Counted from the stretch's first letter, positions 7,700 to 16,546 are shown. The stretch: DNA of 64,000 nt from an uncultured Olsenella sp. (GCA_900316105.1 ONBR01000005.1:95906-159905); one strand, 5' to 3'. Notes: generated by a model not told the origin, from the letters alone. Numbers and translations are program-made.

Positions 7700-8941
7700 C
7701 TATATCGAGGAGACGTAGCCCTTGTCCATGGTGATCTGGACGACTGCGTCTGGAATCCTCTGCCTAACCGCTTCCGTGACGATGTTTGTGAGCTCCTTGT
7801 CTTCGATGCCCAGGTCGTCGGGACGCTGACAGTCCAGACGTACCCTGGTGATGAGCTCCGCGCCGGTCGGCGAGGTGATGACCTTGGGGTGCGAGACCTT
7901 CACGTCGTGAACGGAAATGCGGCGGTCGATCTGCCTCAGACGCACGGTCAGCCAGTTGCGGAGGTTTGCGTTGCCCTCCTCGGTCTCGATGGGATCACAG
8001 TGAAGGACGATTGGTAGGTTGTCGTGCTTGAGGAGATGGTGCTCTATCTTGTCCAGGACCTTGTGGCTTTGGCGGACGGTGGTGTCAGCGGCCGTTTCCA
8101 CGTGGGCGCTCGCAAAGTGGCGACCGGGGCCATAGTCATGAATCATGAGGTCGTGCGTGCCCAGGACGCCGGGGTAGCTCATGATGGTGTCATAGACGTG
8201 CTGGACGAGCTCCTCCGAGGGAGTTCCTCCAAGAAGGGGGTCGACGGTGTCCTTGAGAAGGCCCACGCCACTCACGGCGATGAAGATGGCGACGCCCAGG
8301 CCAGCCCAGCCGTCGAGCTCGAGGCCCATGGCCTTGCCAACGAAGCCCGCGATGAGGACGGCACCCGTAGCGATTATGTCGTTGCGGGAGTCCACCGACG
8401 TGGCCTCCAGTACGCCCGAGTTTATTCTCTGTGCCAAGCGATGATTGAATACGGCCATCCAGAGCTTGACCGCCATGGAGATGACCAGAGACCCCACGGC
8501 AAGAAGGCCAAAGTCCTGCGGCTCCGGCTTCATGATTCTGTCGATGGAACTGCGCCCCAGCTCGACGCCGACGGAGACGACCAGCACGGCGATGACCATT
8601 CCTGCCAGGTATTCATAGCGTCCGTGCCCATAGGGGTGACCCTCGTCGGCCGGGCGACTTGCCAGCTTGAAGCCGATGAGGCTGACGATGTTGCTGGAGG
8701 CATCGGTGAGGTTGTTCACGGCATCTGCGACGACCGACAGGGAACCAGAGAGAATGCCTGCCAGACCCTTGACGAGACTCAGCAGGATGTTGAGCACGAT
8801 GCAGGTGATGCTGGAAAGGCGGCCATACGCCCCGCGTGTCTGGGGGTTAAACGTGTCGTCTGGGTTTTCGCAGGTACGGGCTATGATTCTGTAGGCGATG
8901 TCCCGCCTTGCCCCAGCCTGTTTGGTAACCGTCTCTGTCAT
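7700..8941 (-). CDS. Cation diffusion facilitator metal transporter
   Basis: A 413-residue CDF protein. The metal-site motifs are DAVNNLTD in the second membrane helix and SVDSRND in the fifth. Six transmembrane segments are followed by a cytoplasmic domain of about 180 residues, longer than the usual 90, with His-rich stretches such as LMIHDYGPGRH and KVLDKIEHHLLKHD. These proteins export Zn, Fe, Mn or Co in exchange for protons. ATG 8941 was chosen over an in-frame ATT three codons upstream. It stands alone, divergent from the helicase gene. Confidence 0.92.
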   Translation of the reverse strand: MTETVTKQAGARRDIAYRIIARTCENPDDTFNPQTRGAYGRLSSITCIVLNILLSLVKGLAGILSGSLSVVADAVNNLTDASSNIVSLIGFKLASRPADEGHPYGHGRYEYLAGMVIAVLVVSVGVELGRSSIDRIMKPEPQDFGLLAVGSLVISMAVKLWMAVFNHRLAQRINSGVLEATSVDSRNDIIATGAVLIAGFVGKAMGLELDGWAGLGVAIFIAVSGVGLLKDTVDPLLGGTPSEELVQHVYDTIMSYPGVLGTHDLMIHDYGPGRHFASAHVETAADTTVRQSHKVLDKIEHHLLKHDNLPIVLHCDPIETEEGNANLRNWLTVRLRQIDRRISVHDVKVSHPKVITSPTGAELITRVRLDCQRPDDLGIEDKELTNIVTEAVRQRIPDAVVQITMDKGYVSSI

Positions 8942-9193
8942 GTCAATCACTTCCCTTCGAAGGCGTTTTAGCCGAATATTCTATCCGTGTCGCGCCGCGC
9001 TTGTGTGACGAAAGCGTAAGAGCTTACCTTGATTTTCTCGCTTGGGGAAGGGCGGGGCGGCAGGGGAGACGACCACCACAATTCGTGCGAAGTTGCCGCC
9101 ACGGGGCCATTATCGTCGTGTCGGCGGGCTACACTCATAGTCTGAAGAATCGCGGTCGCCGCAGGCGGCCCTCGCCAGCGAACTAGGAGTTTC

Positions 9194-11908
9194 ATGCCCA
9201 GCTTCAACGAGTTCCAAGCTAGCCTCTTTGGTCCGGACTTCGGTGCGCAGAAGCCCGCAAAGCCCGCAAGGAGGCACGTGCCCGTTCCGACCCCTACGCC
9301 GGTTCCCACGCCGGTGCCAGTGCCGACTCCCGCACCAGCTCAGACTGCATCCGCCACGCAGCCACCATCTCGCTTCCAGGGCCCTGCCGCTCCTGGCTCC
9401 ATCGACCTAGACGGCTTGAATCCCGCACAGCGCAAGGCAGCCGAGACCACCCATGGCCCCCTTCTGGTCCTGGCTGGCGCTGGCTCGGGAAAGACTCGCG
9501 TCCTTACCTACCGCATCGCCCACATGATTGCCGACGAGGGCATCCGTCCCTGGCAGGTCCTGGCCATCACCTTCACCAACAAGGCCGCGGCCGAGATGCG
9601 CGAGCGTCTGAACGCCCTTTTGCCCGGAGGCACCCGAGGAATGTGGGTCTGCACCTTCCACGCCATGTGCGTCCGCATGCTTCGCGAGGACGGCGACCGC
9701 CTGGGCTATACCTCCAACTTTACGATCTACGACGACGATGACTCCAAGCGCCTGGTCAAGTCCATCATGTCCGACCTGGACATCGACCCAAAGAAGTTCC
9801 CCATCAATGCCATCCGCTCGCAGATCTCCCAGGCAAAGAACGCCCTGGTGATGCCTGACGAGCTGGAGGCCCAGGCCAACACGCCCCCGGTCATGGTGGC
9901 CGCTCGCGTCTACCGCTCCCTCCAGCGCCGTCTGGAGAAGGCAAATGCCATGGACTTCGACGACCTCCTGATCAAGGCCTTCGAGCTCCTGTCAAAGAAC
10001 CCTGACGTCCTGGATCGCTATCAGGAGCGCTTCCGCCAGATTAGCGTGGACGAGTACCAGGACACCAATGCCGTCCAGTACGCCATCACCAACCTCCTGG
10101 CAAAGAAGTACCGCAATCTCATGGTCGTGGGCGACGACGACCAGTCCATTTATTCCTGGCGTGGTGCCGACATCCAGAACATCCTCTCCTTCCGAAAGGA
10201 CTATCCGGACGCTGTGGTGGTAAAGCTGGAGCAGAACTACCGCAGCTACGGCCATATCCTTAACGCCGCCAATGCCGTGGTGCGCAACAACTCCCGCCGC
10301 GAGGCAAAGCGACTCTTTACCGACAAGGGCGACGGCGAGAGGGTCTCGGTCTTTCAGGCCGAGGACGAGCGAGACGAAGGCCGCTGGGTCGGGGCCCAGA
10401 TCGAGAAGCTCCACGACAAGGGTCGCAGCTACGACGACATGGCCGTCTTCTACCGTACCAACGCCCAGTCCCGCATCCTCGAAGACATGTTCCTGCGCGC
10501 TGGCGTTCCCTACAAGATCGTGGGCGGCACGCGCTTCTTTGACCGCGCGGAGATTCGCGACGTGATGGCCTATCTCAAGCTGGTCGTGAACCCAGGCGAC
10601 GATGTGAGCGCCCTTCGCGTGGTCAACACCCCTCGCCGTGGCGTTGGCGCCACCTCCATCCGCAAGGTCCAGCAGTACGCCGCCGAGGAGGGCATCACCT
10701 TCTTCGAGGCGGCCGAGGCGTGCGTGGCCGAGCCCGGCATCGTCAGCGCCAAGGCCCGCACGGGCCTCGCCGAGTTCACCGGTGCCATCGAGGCCGGTCG
10801 CCATTATTCCGGCGAGCTGGCCCGTGTGGTCGAAGCCGTGGTGGACAAGGCTGGCCTGATTCGTGCCTACGAGGCCGAGCAGTCAATGGAGGCCGACGGT
10901 CGCATCGAGAACATCAAGGAGTTCTTCTCCGTCGCCCAGGAGTTCGACGAGACCCACGACGACGCAGCCGAGACCTTGGAGAGCCTAGAGCAACTAAAGA
11001 GGGCCGGTCTTGTGGACAGAGCTGACGAGAACGAAGCGCGAGGGGGCGAAGCCGCCAGCGCACTTGCTGGTCAGTCCCCCGTTCTCGCGAGCCAAGCTCC
11101 CTTGATCGCGGGCGCTGACGCCGTCCCCGTGGGTGAGTCGCGCCAGCGAGGGGGCGAAGCCCCCGCCGAGCCCACGGGGACGGCGTCAGCGCCCCCCGCG
11201 GTTGCAGAGAAGCTTCCCGCCTTCATGGAGTGGCTCGCCCTGCGTTCGGACCTCGACTCCCTCGACGGACAGTCCTCGGCAGTCACCATGATGACCATCC
11301 ACTCCGCAAAGGGCCTGGAGTTCCCCGTGGTCTTCGTCACTGGCATGGAGGAGGGGATTTTCCCTCACCGTGGCAAGGAGGACGACCCCGCCAGCATCGA
11401 GGAGGAGCGTCGCCTGGCCTACGTTGCCATCACCCGAGCAGAGGAGAAGCTCTACCTGACCTATGCGAGCACGCGCCATGTCTTTGGTTCCGTGCAGACC
11501 AATCCACGTAGTCGCTTCCTCAACGAGATTCCCGAGGAGGATGTCGAGGCAATCGGTGTGGGTTCGTCGGGCTTCTCGGGCGTCGGTTGGGCAAAGCGTG
11601 GCGACCGCCATGGCACCTATGGTTCTGGACGCGGGTCCGAGGTCTATGGTGGTAACATCTTTGGCTCGCGAACGCGGTCCACGGGCGGTGCCCCGCAGTC
11701 ACAGCGCACACACCCCCAGGGCATCCGTCGCGATGCCGCCAAGGCAGCCGAGACCTTCTTGCCAGGTGACAAGGTTTCGCACAAGACCTTTGGTCCAGGA
11801 GTCGTCAAGGCTGCCTCGGGGGATACGATTGAGGTTTTCTTCACTCGTACTGGAAAGACCAAGAAGCTCATGAAGGGCTTCGCACCCATCGTAAAGATCG
11901 AGGGATAG
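9194..11908 (+). CDS. pcrA: ATP-dependent DNA helicase, UvrD/PcrA family
   Basis: A 904-residue superfamily 1A helicase. Walker A is AGAGSGKTRVL (about residue 93), motif II is SVDEYQDTN, motif III GDDDQSIYSWRGAD, and motif V/VI lies in TIHSAKGLEFPVVFVTGMEE and RRLAYVAITRAEEKLYL. The C-terminal Tudor-like tail FGPGVVKAASGDTIEVFF is typical of PcrA, which binds RNA polymerase and acts in repair and replication restart. Two additions are unusual: an N-terminal Pro/Val-rich tail (residues 24-60) and a Glu/Ala/Gly-rich insert (about residues 610-675) encoded by palindromic DNA. ATG follows AGGAG. Confidence 0.95.
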   Translation: MPSFNEFQASLFGPDFGAQKPAKPARRHVPVPTPTPVPTPVPVPTPAPAQTASATQPPSRFQGPAAPGSIDLDGLNPAQRKAAETTHGPLLVLAGAGSGKTRVLTYRIAHMIADEGIRPWQVLAITFTNKAAAEMRERLNALLPGGTRGMWVCTFHAMCVRMLREDGDRLGYTSNFTIYDDDDSKRLVKSIMSDLDIDPKKFPINAIRSQISQAKNALVMPDELEAQANTPPVMVAARVYRSLQRRLEKANAMDFDDLLIKAFELLSKNPDVLDRYQERFRQISVDEYQDTNAVQYAITNLLAKKYRNLMVVGDDDQSIYSWRGADIQNILSFRKDYPDAVVVKLEQNYRSYGHILNAANAVVRNNSRREAKRLFTDKGDGERVSVFQAEDERDEGRWVGAQIEKLHDKGRSYDDMAVFYRTNAQSRILEDMFLRAGVPYKIVGGTRFFDRAEIRDVMAYLKLVVNPGDDVSALRVVNTPRRGVGATSIRKVQQYAAEEGITFFEAAEACVAEPGIVSAKARTGLAEFTGAIEAGRHYSGELARVVEAVVDKAGLIRAYEAEQSMEADGRIENIKEFFSVAQEFDETHDDAAETLESLEQLKRAGLVDRADENEARGGEAASALAGQSPVLASQAPLIAGADAVPVGESRQRGGEAPAEPTGTASAPPAVAEKLPAFMEWLALRSDLDSLDGQSSAVTMMTIHSAKGLEFPVVFVTGMEEGIFPHRGKEDDPASIEEERRLAYVAITRAEEKLYLTYASTRHVFGSVQTNPRSRFLNEIPEEDVEAIGVGSSGFSGVGWAKRGDRHGTYGSGRGSEVYGGNIFGSRTRSTGGAPQSQRTHPQGIRRDAAKAAETFLPGDKVSHKTFGPGVVKAASGDTIEVFFTRTGKTKKLMKGFAPIVKIEG
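11110..11194. repeat. 85-bp palindromic element inserted in frame in pcrA
   Basis: Perfect 24-base arms, 11110-11133 (GGGCGCTGACGCCGTCCCCG...) and 11171-11194, flank a loop containing GCGCCAGCGAG and GGGGGCGAAGCCCCC. A second weaker palindrome (CGAGAAC...GTTCTCG, 11026-11087) with a related GAGGGGGCGAAGCC segment lies just upstream. The loop motifs match the intergenic repeats at 19.4 kb. Both stay in frame, adding a low-complexity linker to the helicase. Confidence 0.85.
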
Positions 11909-11921
11909 CGTGGCGGATGGC

Positions 11922-11954
11922 GTGTGACAAATACCCCTGGGGAATCTGTCACAC
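11922..11954. repeat. TGTGACA/CCCCTGGGG palindrome, copy 2
   Basis: GTGTGACA and TGTCACAC flank a CCCCTGGGG centre with AAATA/AATC spacers. It lies 14 bases after the pcrA stop and probably forms a hairpin between pcrA and the membrane protein gene. Confidence 0.75.
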
Positions 11955-11981
11955 ACCCTTCGCATATCAGGAGGAAATGAC

Positions 11982-12815
11982 ATGAAGGTAACCGAACTGG
12001 CCATTCCAAAGACGGGACGCATGCGCGCCATCGTCTCGGTGGTGTTCACGCTGGTCTGGGCACTGGTGATGGGCATCCTGGGAAAGGACGATCAGATTAT
12101 TCGGATGCTTCAGGGGGCTCAGGCTCTCAGGGTCCCGGAGCTGGTGTTTGGCGTGGTCTTCTGGGCCTGCGCCCTGCTGCTGTGCTCCTATCTGGCGGGT
12201 CAGCGAGAGAAGCTGATGGAGTTGGACCTTATCCAGATCGTCGTGCTCCTGGTCCTCTCCGTGATACTGGCCTTTGAGCCCTGGGGCGCCATCAACAACT
12301 GGCGTGATGCCCTGCTTCAGGGAGACATCTCCCAAATGCCCTTGGCCATGTTGGCAAGCTGTCTGGGTGCCCTCGCACGACCGCTCCTGGTGGTAGTTGC
12401 CCTGACGGTGATGCTGGGCGTCACTGGCGGCAAGGACGCTGTCTGGTCCGAGCGTCGCCGAGTCTCCATTGGCAAGGCCCTGGTCATCGCCCTTGCCTGC
12501 GTTGGTCTCTGGCTCCTCTTGAGGGCTGTGCTGACCGTTAGCCTGGGTGACTATACCAGCTCTGCCCAGTCCGCTGCTGTTGCGGGGCTTCTTTCCGACG
12601 ATGCGGCCACGGTGGTGGACAACGCCCGCTATGCCGTCTGGTACGACATGATCGCCCAGGCCTTCAACTTTGCCGCGCTTCTGCCCGCCCTGCTGGTGGC
12701 ACCCCTGCACACACCGTATGCGGGTGATTCTGCCGTCAGGACAGATGGGCATCGTGGTCGCTCGGACCGTCAACAGCCGCGAGATACTTCGCGCCGACCC
12801 TCTCGTCGCCGTTAG
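11982..12815 (+). CDS. Integral membrane protein of unknown function, possibly frameshifted at its 3' end
   Basis: The frame encodes 277 residues with about six hydrophobic segments; the family was not recognised. RBS AGGAGGAA precedes ATG 11982. The last 35 residues (from about position 12715) switch to an Arg/Ser/Asp-rich composition, while the +1 frame over the same DNA has the codon pattern normal here (ILPSGQMGIVVARTVNSREI). This suggests a recent single-base indel near 12700-12720 or a sequencing error. The gene is followed 12 bases later by the mscS-like gene, so both are probably co-transcribed and may share a role in envelope tension. Confidence 0.6.
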   Translation: MKVTELAIPKTGRMRAIVSVVFTLVWALVMGILGKDDQIIRMLQGAQALRVPELVFGVVFWACALLLCSYLAGQREKLMELDLIQIVVLLVLSVILAFEPWGAINNWRDALLQGDISQMPLAMLASCLGALARPLLVVVALTVMLGVTGGKDAVWSERRRVSIGKALVIALACVGLWLLLRAVLTVSLGDYTSSAQSAAVAGLLSDDAATVVDNARYAVWYDMIAQAFNFAALLPALLVAPLHTPYAGDSAVRTDGHRGRSDRQQPRDTSRRPSRRR

Positions 12816-12827
12816 CGAGGCATTCCC

Positions 12828-13598
12828 ATGGAAGAGCTTTCGGAGATCACGATACTGGGCCTGACGCTTTCGGACTTTCTGGGCCGCGTGGTCTATCTGG
12901 CCATCGTCGTAGTCATCGCCCTGGTGGTCCAGCGTTTCTTGGTCCGTGCCCTCCACAAGGTCCTCGACAATTCGGAGATACCCTCGGCGTCGATCTTCAT
13001 CAATATCGTCCGTGCCCTCCTCTGGCTCCTCGCCCTGCTTTCGGTGCTGAAGCCGGTCTTTGGGGTGGATCCCACGGGCTTCATGGCTGCCCTGGGCGTC
13101 AGCTCCATCGTCATCTCCTTTGGTCTGCAGGCCACTATCAGCAACATCGTTGCGGGTCTGGGCCTCATGATCGGCAAGGTCGTTCAGCCGGGTGACCAGG
13201 TGAGCGTGGGAACCTTTTCGGGTGAGGTCGTCGATGTCACTTGGCGCCACACGGTCGTTCGCGGTCGCGATGGGTCCGAGCAGGTCATCCCCAACTCCGT
13301 CCTCAATACGACCGCCCTTACGCGACGGACGGACCTCTATGCGCAGGATTGTGCCGTACCCCTGGCCATAAAGAAGGGTTCCGACTTGGTCCGGGTGGAG
13401 CGAGACGTGCTTGGCCTGGGCGGGGACCTCATCAAGGAGGACCTGGATCCGCAGAAGCCAGCAAGTGTCCTCTTTGACGCGGTGGGAGACTTCAATATCA
13501 CGGCAACGGCCCACTTTTATCTGAAGCCTGGAGCCAGTCCCTGGACTGCCCGCGACAAGGTCATTCGTGCCGTTGCCAATTGCGATTGGATTGCTTAA
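12828..13598 (+). CDS. MscS family small-conductance mechanosensitive channel
   Basis: A 256-residue channel. Three membrane helices (about residues 15-110) end in the Gly/Ala-rich pore helix GVSSIVISFGLQATISNIVAG, followed by the beta domain with QPGDQVSVGTFSGEV and VIPNSVL. These channels release solutes on hypo-osmotic shock. ATG 12828 follows a GCGAGG site and lies 12 bases after the membrane protein gene. The protein is slightly shorter than E. coli MscS (286). Confidence 0.92.
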   Translation: MEELSEITILGLTLSDFLGRVVYLAIVVVIALVVQRFLVRALHKVLDNSEIPSASIFINIVRALLWLLALLSVLKPVFGVDPTGFMAALGVSSIVISFGLQATISNIVAGLGLMIGKVVQPGDQVSVGTFSGEVVDVTWRHTVVRGRDGSEQVIPNSVLNTTALTRRTDLYAQDCAVPLAIKKGSDLVRVERDVLGLGGDLIKEDLDPQKPASVLFDAVGDFNITATAHFYLKPGASPWTARDKVIRAVANCDWIA

Positions 13599-13611
13599 CG
13601 TCTAGGTGGAT

Positions 13612-13678
13612 GTCTAAAAGTGGGCAGCCCCCCTTTTGGCGCAGGACTCACGTCAAAAGGGGGCTGCCCCATTTAGAC
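13612..13678. terminator. Bidirectional terminator hairpin
   Basis: Nested arms: GTCTAAA/TTTAGAC outside and TGGGCAGCCCCCCTTTTG/CAAAAGGGGGCTGCCCCA inside, with a 15-base loop. It sits between the convergent mscS-like and SPFH genes; the A/T-rich segments at both ends suit termination from either side. Confidence 0.8.
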
Positions 13679-13725
13679 ACCCTCACAGTGCGAAGGCGCC
13701 GTTCTTAAGCATGCCAGATGGGTTG

Positions 13726-14625
13726 CTAGGACCGCATCGTGTTGTCGTCGGATGCGACCATCATCTGGTCAAAGACGCTCGAGGCCTCGCGGAAGTCGCT
13801 GGGCAGGACCACGGTATGGGAGCCGTTCTCGGCGTACTTGGCCATCATGTCCACCCACTGGGTGAACTCAAAGAGCTGGTTGGCCTCTGCGGGTGTGAGG
13901 TTTGCCTCGCGGATCGTCTCCAGAGAGGAGCGGATACCCTCGGCGATGGCGGTGCGCTGATTGGCGATACCCTCTCCCTCCTTCTGCATTGCCTCTGCCT
14001 TTGCCTGAGCGCCGATGACCGTCTTCTGGCGAGCGGCCTCAGCGTCGTTCTTTGCGGACTCCAGGTTGTTCTTGGATGCGATGATGCGGTTCATGGAGTC
14101 CTGGACGTCCTTGGGGAGCTTGATGCGGGTGATCAGGGTGGCGACGACGGTGTAGCCGTAGTCGTGCATCTTCTGGGCGACGATCTCCTCGATGGACTGG
14201 GCGATGGTGTCCTTCTCGGTAAAGACGGCATCCAGGGTGCGCATGGGGATTTGCGAGCGCAGGGCGTCGGCAAAGTAGTCGCGCATCTGGCTCACGGGGT
14301 CCGTGAGGGTGTACATGCTCTTCCAAACCCCGGAGTTTGGTCCCATCTGAACGTCGGAGGAGTCAACGCGGTACTGGATGGAGACGTCGAGCTCGATGGT
14401 GACGTTGTCCGAGGTCTTTGCGTCGAAGGTCATGTGCTCGTCCTCGGTCATGAGGCTCACGTCGCGGGCGCGGTCGATGAAGGGGACCTTCACGTGGAAG
14501 CCAGGTCCTACGATGTGGTCGAATCGGCCCAGTCGCTCGATAACGGCGACGTGCTGCTGGCGGACGACGTATCCGGTGGACAGCACCAGCGCGACGATGA
14601 TGACCAGCAAGATGATAAGGGGCAT
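13726..14625 (-). CDS. SPFH/Band 7 membrane protein (stomatin/prohibitin-like)
   Basis: A 299-residue protein. One N-terminal membrane helix (residues 2-20) precedes an SPFH domain beginning VVRQQHVAVIERLGRFDHIV and GPGFHVKVPFIDRAR. Residues about 180-250 form an Ala/Glu/Lys-rich coiled coil (AEAARQKTVIGAQAKAEAMQ), the oligomerisation region. Such proteins build membrane microdomain scaffolds and modulate membrane proteases. No NfeD or FtsH partner is adjacent. ATG is preceded by AAAGAAAGGAGCGCGAAA. Confidence 0.92.
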   Translation of the reverse strand: MPLIILLVIIVALVLSTGYVVRQQHVAVIERLGRFDHIVGPGFHVKVPFIDRARDVSLMTEDEHMTFDAKTSDNVTIELDVSIQYRVDSSDVQMGPNSGVWKSMYTLTDPVSQMRDYFADALRSQIPMRTLDAVFTEKDTIAQSIEEIVAQKMHDYGYTVVATLITRIKLPKDVQDSMNRIIASKNNLESAKNDAEAARQKTVIGAQAKAEAMQKEGEGIANQRTAIAEGIRSSLETIREANLTPAEANQLFEFTQWVDMMAKYAENGSHTVVLPSDFREASSVFDQMMVASDDNTMRS

Positions 14626-14814
14626 TTTCGCGCTCCTTTCTTTGGAACTTTACGGTCGGATAAAGTATATCAGTGGGCCGATAGCTGCCTGCATCGTTCG
14701 TGTAACGCCTTCTTAAGGGCACTGGTTTGCCCGCGAGTGAGAGCTGTGACACACTGGTCCCAACATAATCCCGTCGCCTGCTTTGTGGGTCAGCAATAGT
14801 CGAGAGGAACCATC

Positions 14815-15297
14815 ATGGAGAAAATCGCCAGCTTTACCGTCGATCACCTGCGTCTGGAGCCAGGCATCTACGTGAGCCGCGTCGATTCCTGGCAGGGCGT
14901 GGATGTGACTACCTTTGACCTACGCCTGACCGCCCCCAATCGCGAGCTGGTCATGGACACCGCCGCAGTCCACGCCATCGAGCACTTGGGCGCTACCTTC
15001 CTGCGCAACGACGCCGAGTGGAAGGACCGCGTGGTCTACTTCGGGCCCATGGGCTGCCGCACGGGCTTCTACCTGGTTCTCTTTGGCCAGGTGACTCCCC
15101 AGGAGGTGGCACCGCTGGTGACCAGGCTCTTCGAGTTCATCGTGGGCTTTGAGGGGGAGATTCCAGGTGCCCGTCCCGAGGAGTGCGGCAACTGGCATGA
15201 CTCCGACCTGATCCAAGCACAGTGGTGGGCCCGCCGTTACTTGGACGAGACCCTCCGCGTCCTGGATGACGCCCATACCAACTATCCCACCCGATAG
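14815..15297 (+). CDS. luxS: S-ribosylhomocysteine lyase
   Basis: A 160-residue enzyme of the activated methyl cycle that splits S-ribosylhomocysteine to homocysteine and the autoinducer-2 precursor. Fe/Zn ligands are in HAIEHL (about residue 57) and the ECGNWHD segment; the catalytic cysteine is in GPMGCRTGFYL. The length is standard. RBS GAGAGGA precedes ATG 14815. The Pfs nucleosidase partner is not nearby. The final codon and stop lie inside a palindrome shared with the convergent transporter gene. Confidence 0.97.
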   Translation: MEKIASFTVDHLRLEPGIYVSRVDSWQGVDVTTFDLRLTAPNRELVMDTAAVHAIEHLGATFLRNDAEWKDRVVYFGPMGCRTGFYLVLFGQVTPQEVAPLVTRLFEFIVGFEGEIPGARPEECGNWHDSDLIQAQWWARRYLDETLRVLDDAHTNYPTR

Positions 15298-15347
15298 CCA
15301 AAAGGGGTACTCCCTTATGGATAAGGGATACTCCCTTTTGGCTATCG
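15292..15347. terminator. 56-bp palindrome carrying both stop codons of luxS and an EamA gene
   Basis: CGATAGCCAAAA...TTTTGGCTATCG with an inner AGGGAGTA/TACTCCCTT repeat, nearly perfect over the full length. The luxS stop is in the left arm and the transporter stop (minus strand) in the right arm. The inner core matches the GGGAGTACCCCCTAT family at 32.9 and 34.0 kb. Confidence 0.8.
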
Positions 15348-16262
15348 CCTCCGGAGGGCGTTCTCGCGGAACTCGGGCACCTGCGCGAGCATGACTGCCG
15401 CAAAGACGAGCATGCAGCCCAATAGCTCGATGGGGGAGAGCGATTCCGAGAGAACCAGCCAGCCGCCCAGCCCGGCAAAGACGGACTCGAGGCTCATGAG
15501 GATGGCCGCCACAGTTGGGTCGGTGGTCTTTTGTGCGATTATCTGGCAGGTGTAGGCGATGCCGTCCGAGCATATGCCCGCGTAGAGGATGGGTATCGCA
15601 GCGGCTACGATTTGTGCTGCCGTCGGATGCTCGAAGGCCAGCGCACAGGCCAGTGCGATGCATCCCGAGGTCAGGAGCTGCATACGCGAGAGCCGCACAC
15701 CATCTACTTGCGTGAACCTGTCGATAACGATGATGTGTGCCGCGTAGCCGAAGGCGCAGAGAAAGACGAGGACGTCGCCGAAGTAGAGGTCGCCGAAGCC
15801 GTTGGGCACGCAGAGCAGGTACATGCCAACGACCGCGACCCCGACGGCCACGAAGACGATGGGGTGCTGCCTTCGCTGGGTGAGACCGGTGTAGAGGGCG
15901 ACGATAACCATGTAGAGTGCGGTGATGAAGCCCGAGCGGCCTGACGCGGCGGCGTTGGCAGGGTAGGCATTGATGCCTGCCTGCTGCAGCCAGGCAGCCA
16001 GAAAGAGCACGATGCCGCAGGAGGCGCCGGCGATGAGGAGGGTACGGCGGTCGTAGCCGGTGCCGTCCTCGCTGGGCGCCTGGTCGACGCCTGTCTTCTT
16101 TCGCCAGAGGATGACGCCGGTGAGGAAGACCACACCGATGAAGTTGCGCGATGCGTTGAAGGTGAAGGCGCCCACCGAGTTGCCGCCGACGGTTTGTGCG
16201 ACGAAGGCCATGCCCCAAAGTATGGCGGTAATGAGCAGGAGAACGGGGCCTTTGTACTTCAT
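15342..16262 (-). CDS. EamA/DMT family membrane transporter
   Basis: A 306-residue ten-helix transporter with two EamA repeats; MKYKGPVLLLITAILWGMAF opens the first and LGGWLVLSESLSPIELLGCM is the typical end of the second. Substrate unknown. ATG 16262 was chosen because it directly precedes the first membrane helix; the frame is open further upstream but that part is charged and lies near a promoter-like AT-rich region. The gene converges on luxS. It is not closely similar to the EamA gene at 1883. Confidence 0.85.
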   Translation of the reverse strand: MKYKGPVLLLITAILWGMAFVAQTVGGNSVGAFTFNASRNFIGVVFLTGVILWRKKTGVDQAPSEDGTGYDRRTLLIAGASCGIVLFLAAWLQQAGINAYPANAAASGRSGFITALYMVIVALYTGLTQRRQHPIVFVAVGVAVVGMYLLCVPNGFGDLYFGDVLVFLCAFGYAAHIIVIDRFTQVDGVRLSRMQLLTSGCIALACALAFEHPTAAQIVAAAIPILYAGICSDGIAYTCQIIAQKTTDPTVAAILMSLESVFAGLGGWLVLSESLSPIELLGCMLVFAAVMLAQVPEFRENALRRR

Positions 16263-16364
16263 GGATTGCTTTCTGGTAGGGGTCTTGTTCGATGTACTGG
16301 ACAGCCAAACTACCTTACTGTACTTGTACGGTTTCGACTCTGGTTTTTTCTTTTTGTATATAGG

Positions 16365-16408
16365 CTGCCCTGGGCGGGGTAGGGCTCTGCCCACCCCGCC
16401 CAGGGCAG
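16365..16408. terminator. Perfect 16-bp-arm hairpin upstream of the EamA gene
   Basis: CTGCCCTGGGCGGGGT and its exact complement flank a 12-base loop. It lies between DegV and the transporter (both minus strand). No U-run follows on the minus strand, so it may be a processing or mobile palindrome rather than a true terminator. Confidence 0.55.
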
Positions 16409-16462
16409 ACCAACTTCCCCCGCGTCACCGCGCCTGCCAGGGGCAGGTGGAGGCCGACGGGT

Positions 16463-16527
16463 GGGGCGGCTTTCTTTCCCTGAGACTCATCCGCTTGCGC
16501 TGAGTCTCAGGGAAAGAAAGCCGCCCC
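16463..16527. terminator. Perfect 27-bp-arm hairpin after degV
   Basis: GGGGCGGCTTTCTTTCCCTG... pairs with its exact complement across an 11-base loop (TCCGCTTGCGC). It begins 20 bases past the DegV stop on the minus strand. The arm length and perfection exceed what a terminator needs. Confidence 0.7.
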
Positions 16528-16546
16528 AATCCAAGGCCCGTTCCGC

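Noticed and set aside
11967..13514. Long minus-strand ORF opposite the membrane protein and MscS
   Set aside because: It is an antisense shadow of two well-supported genes, caused by high GC3.
16263..16394. N-terminal extension of the EamA transporter to 16394
   Set aside because: The extension is charged, carries a perfect hairpin in its DNA and precedes the first conserved helix.
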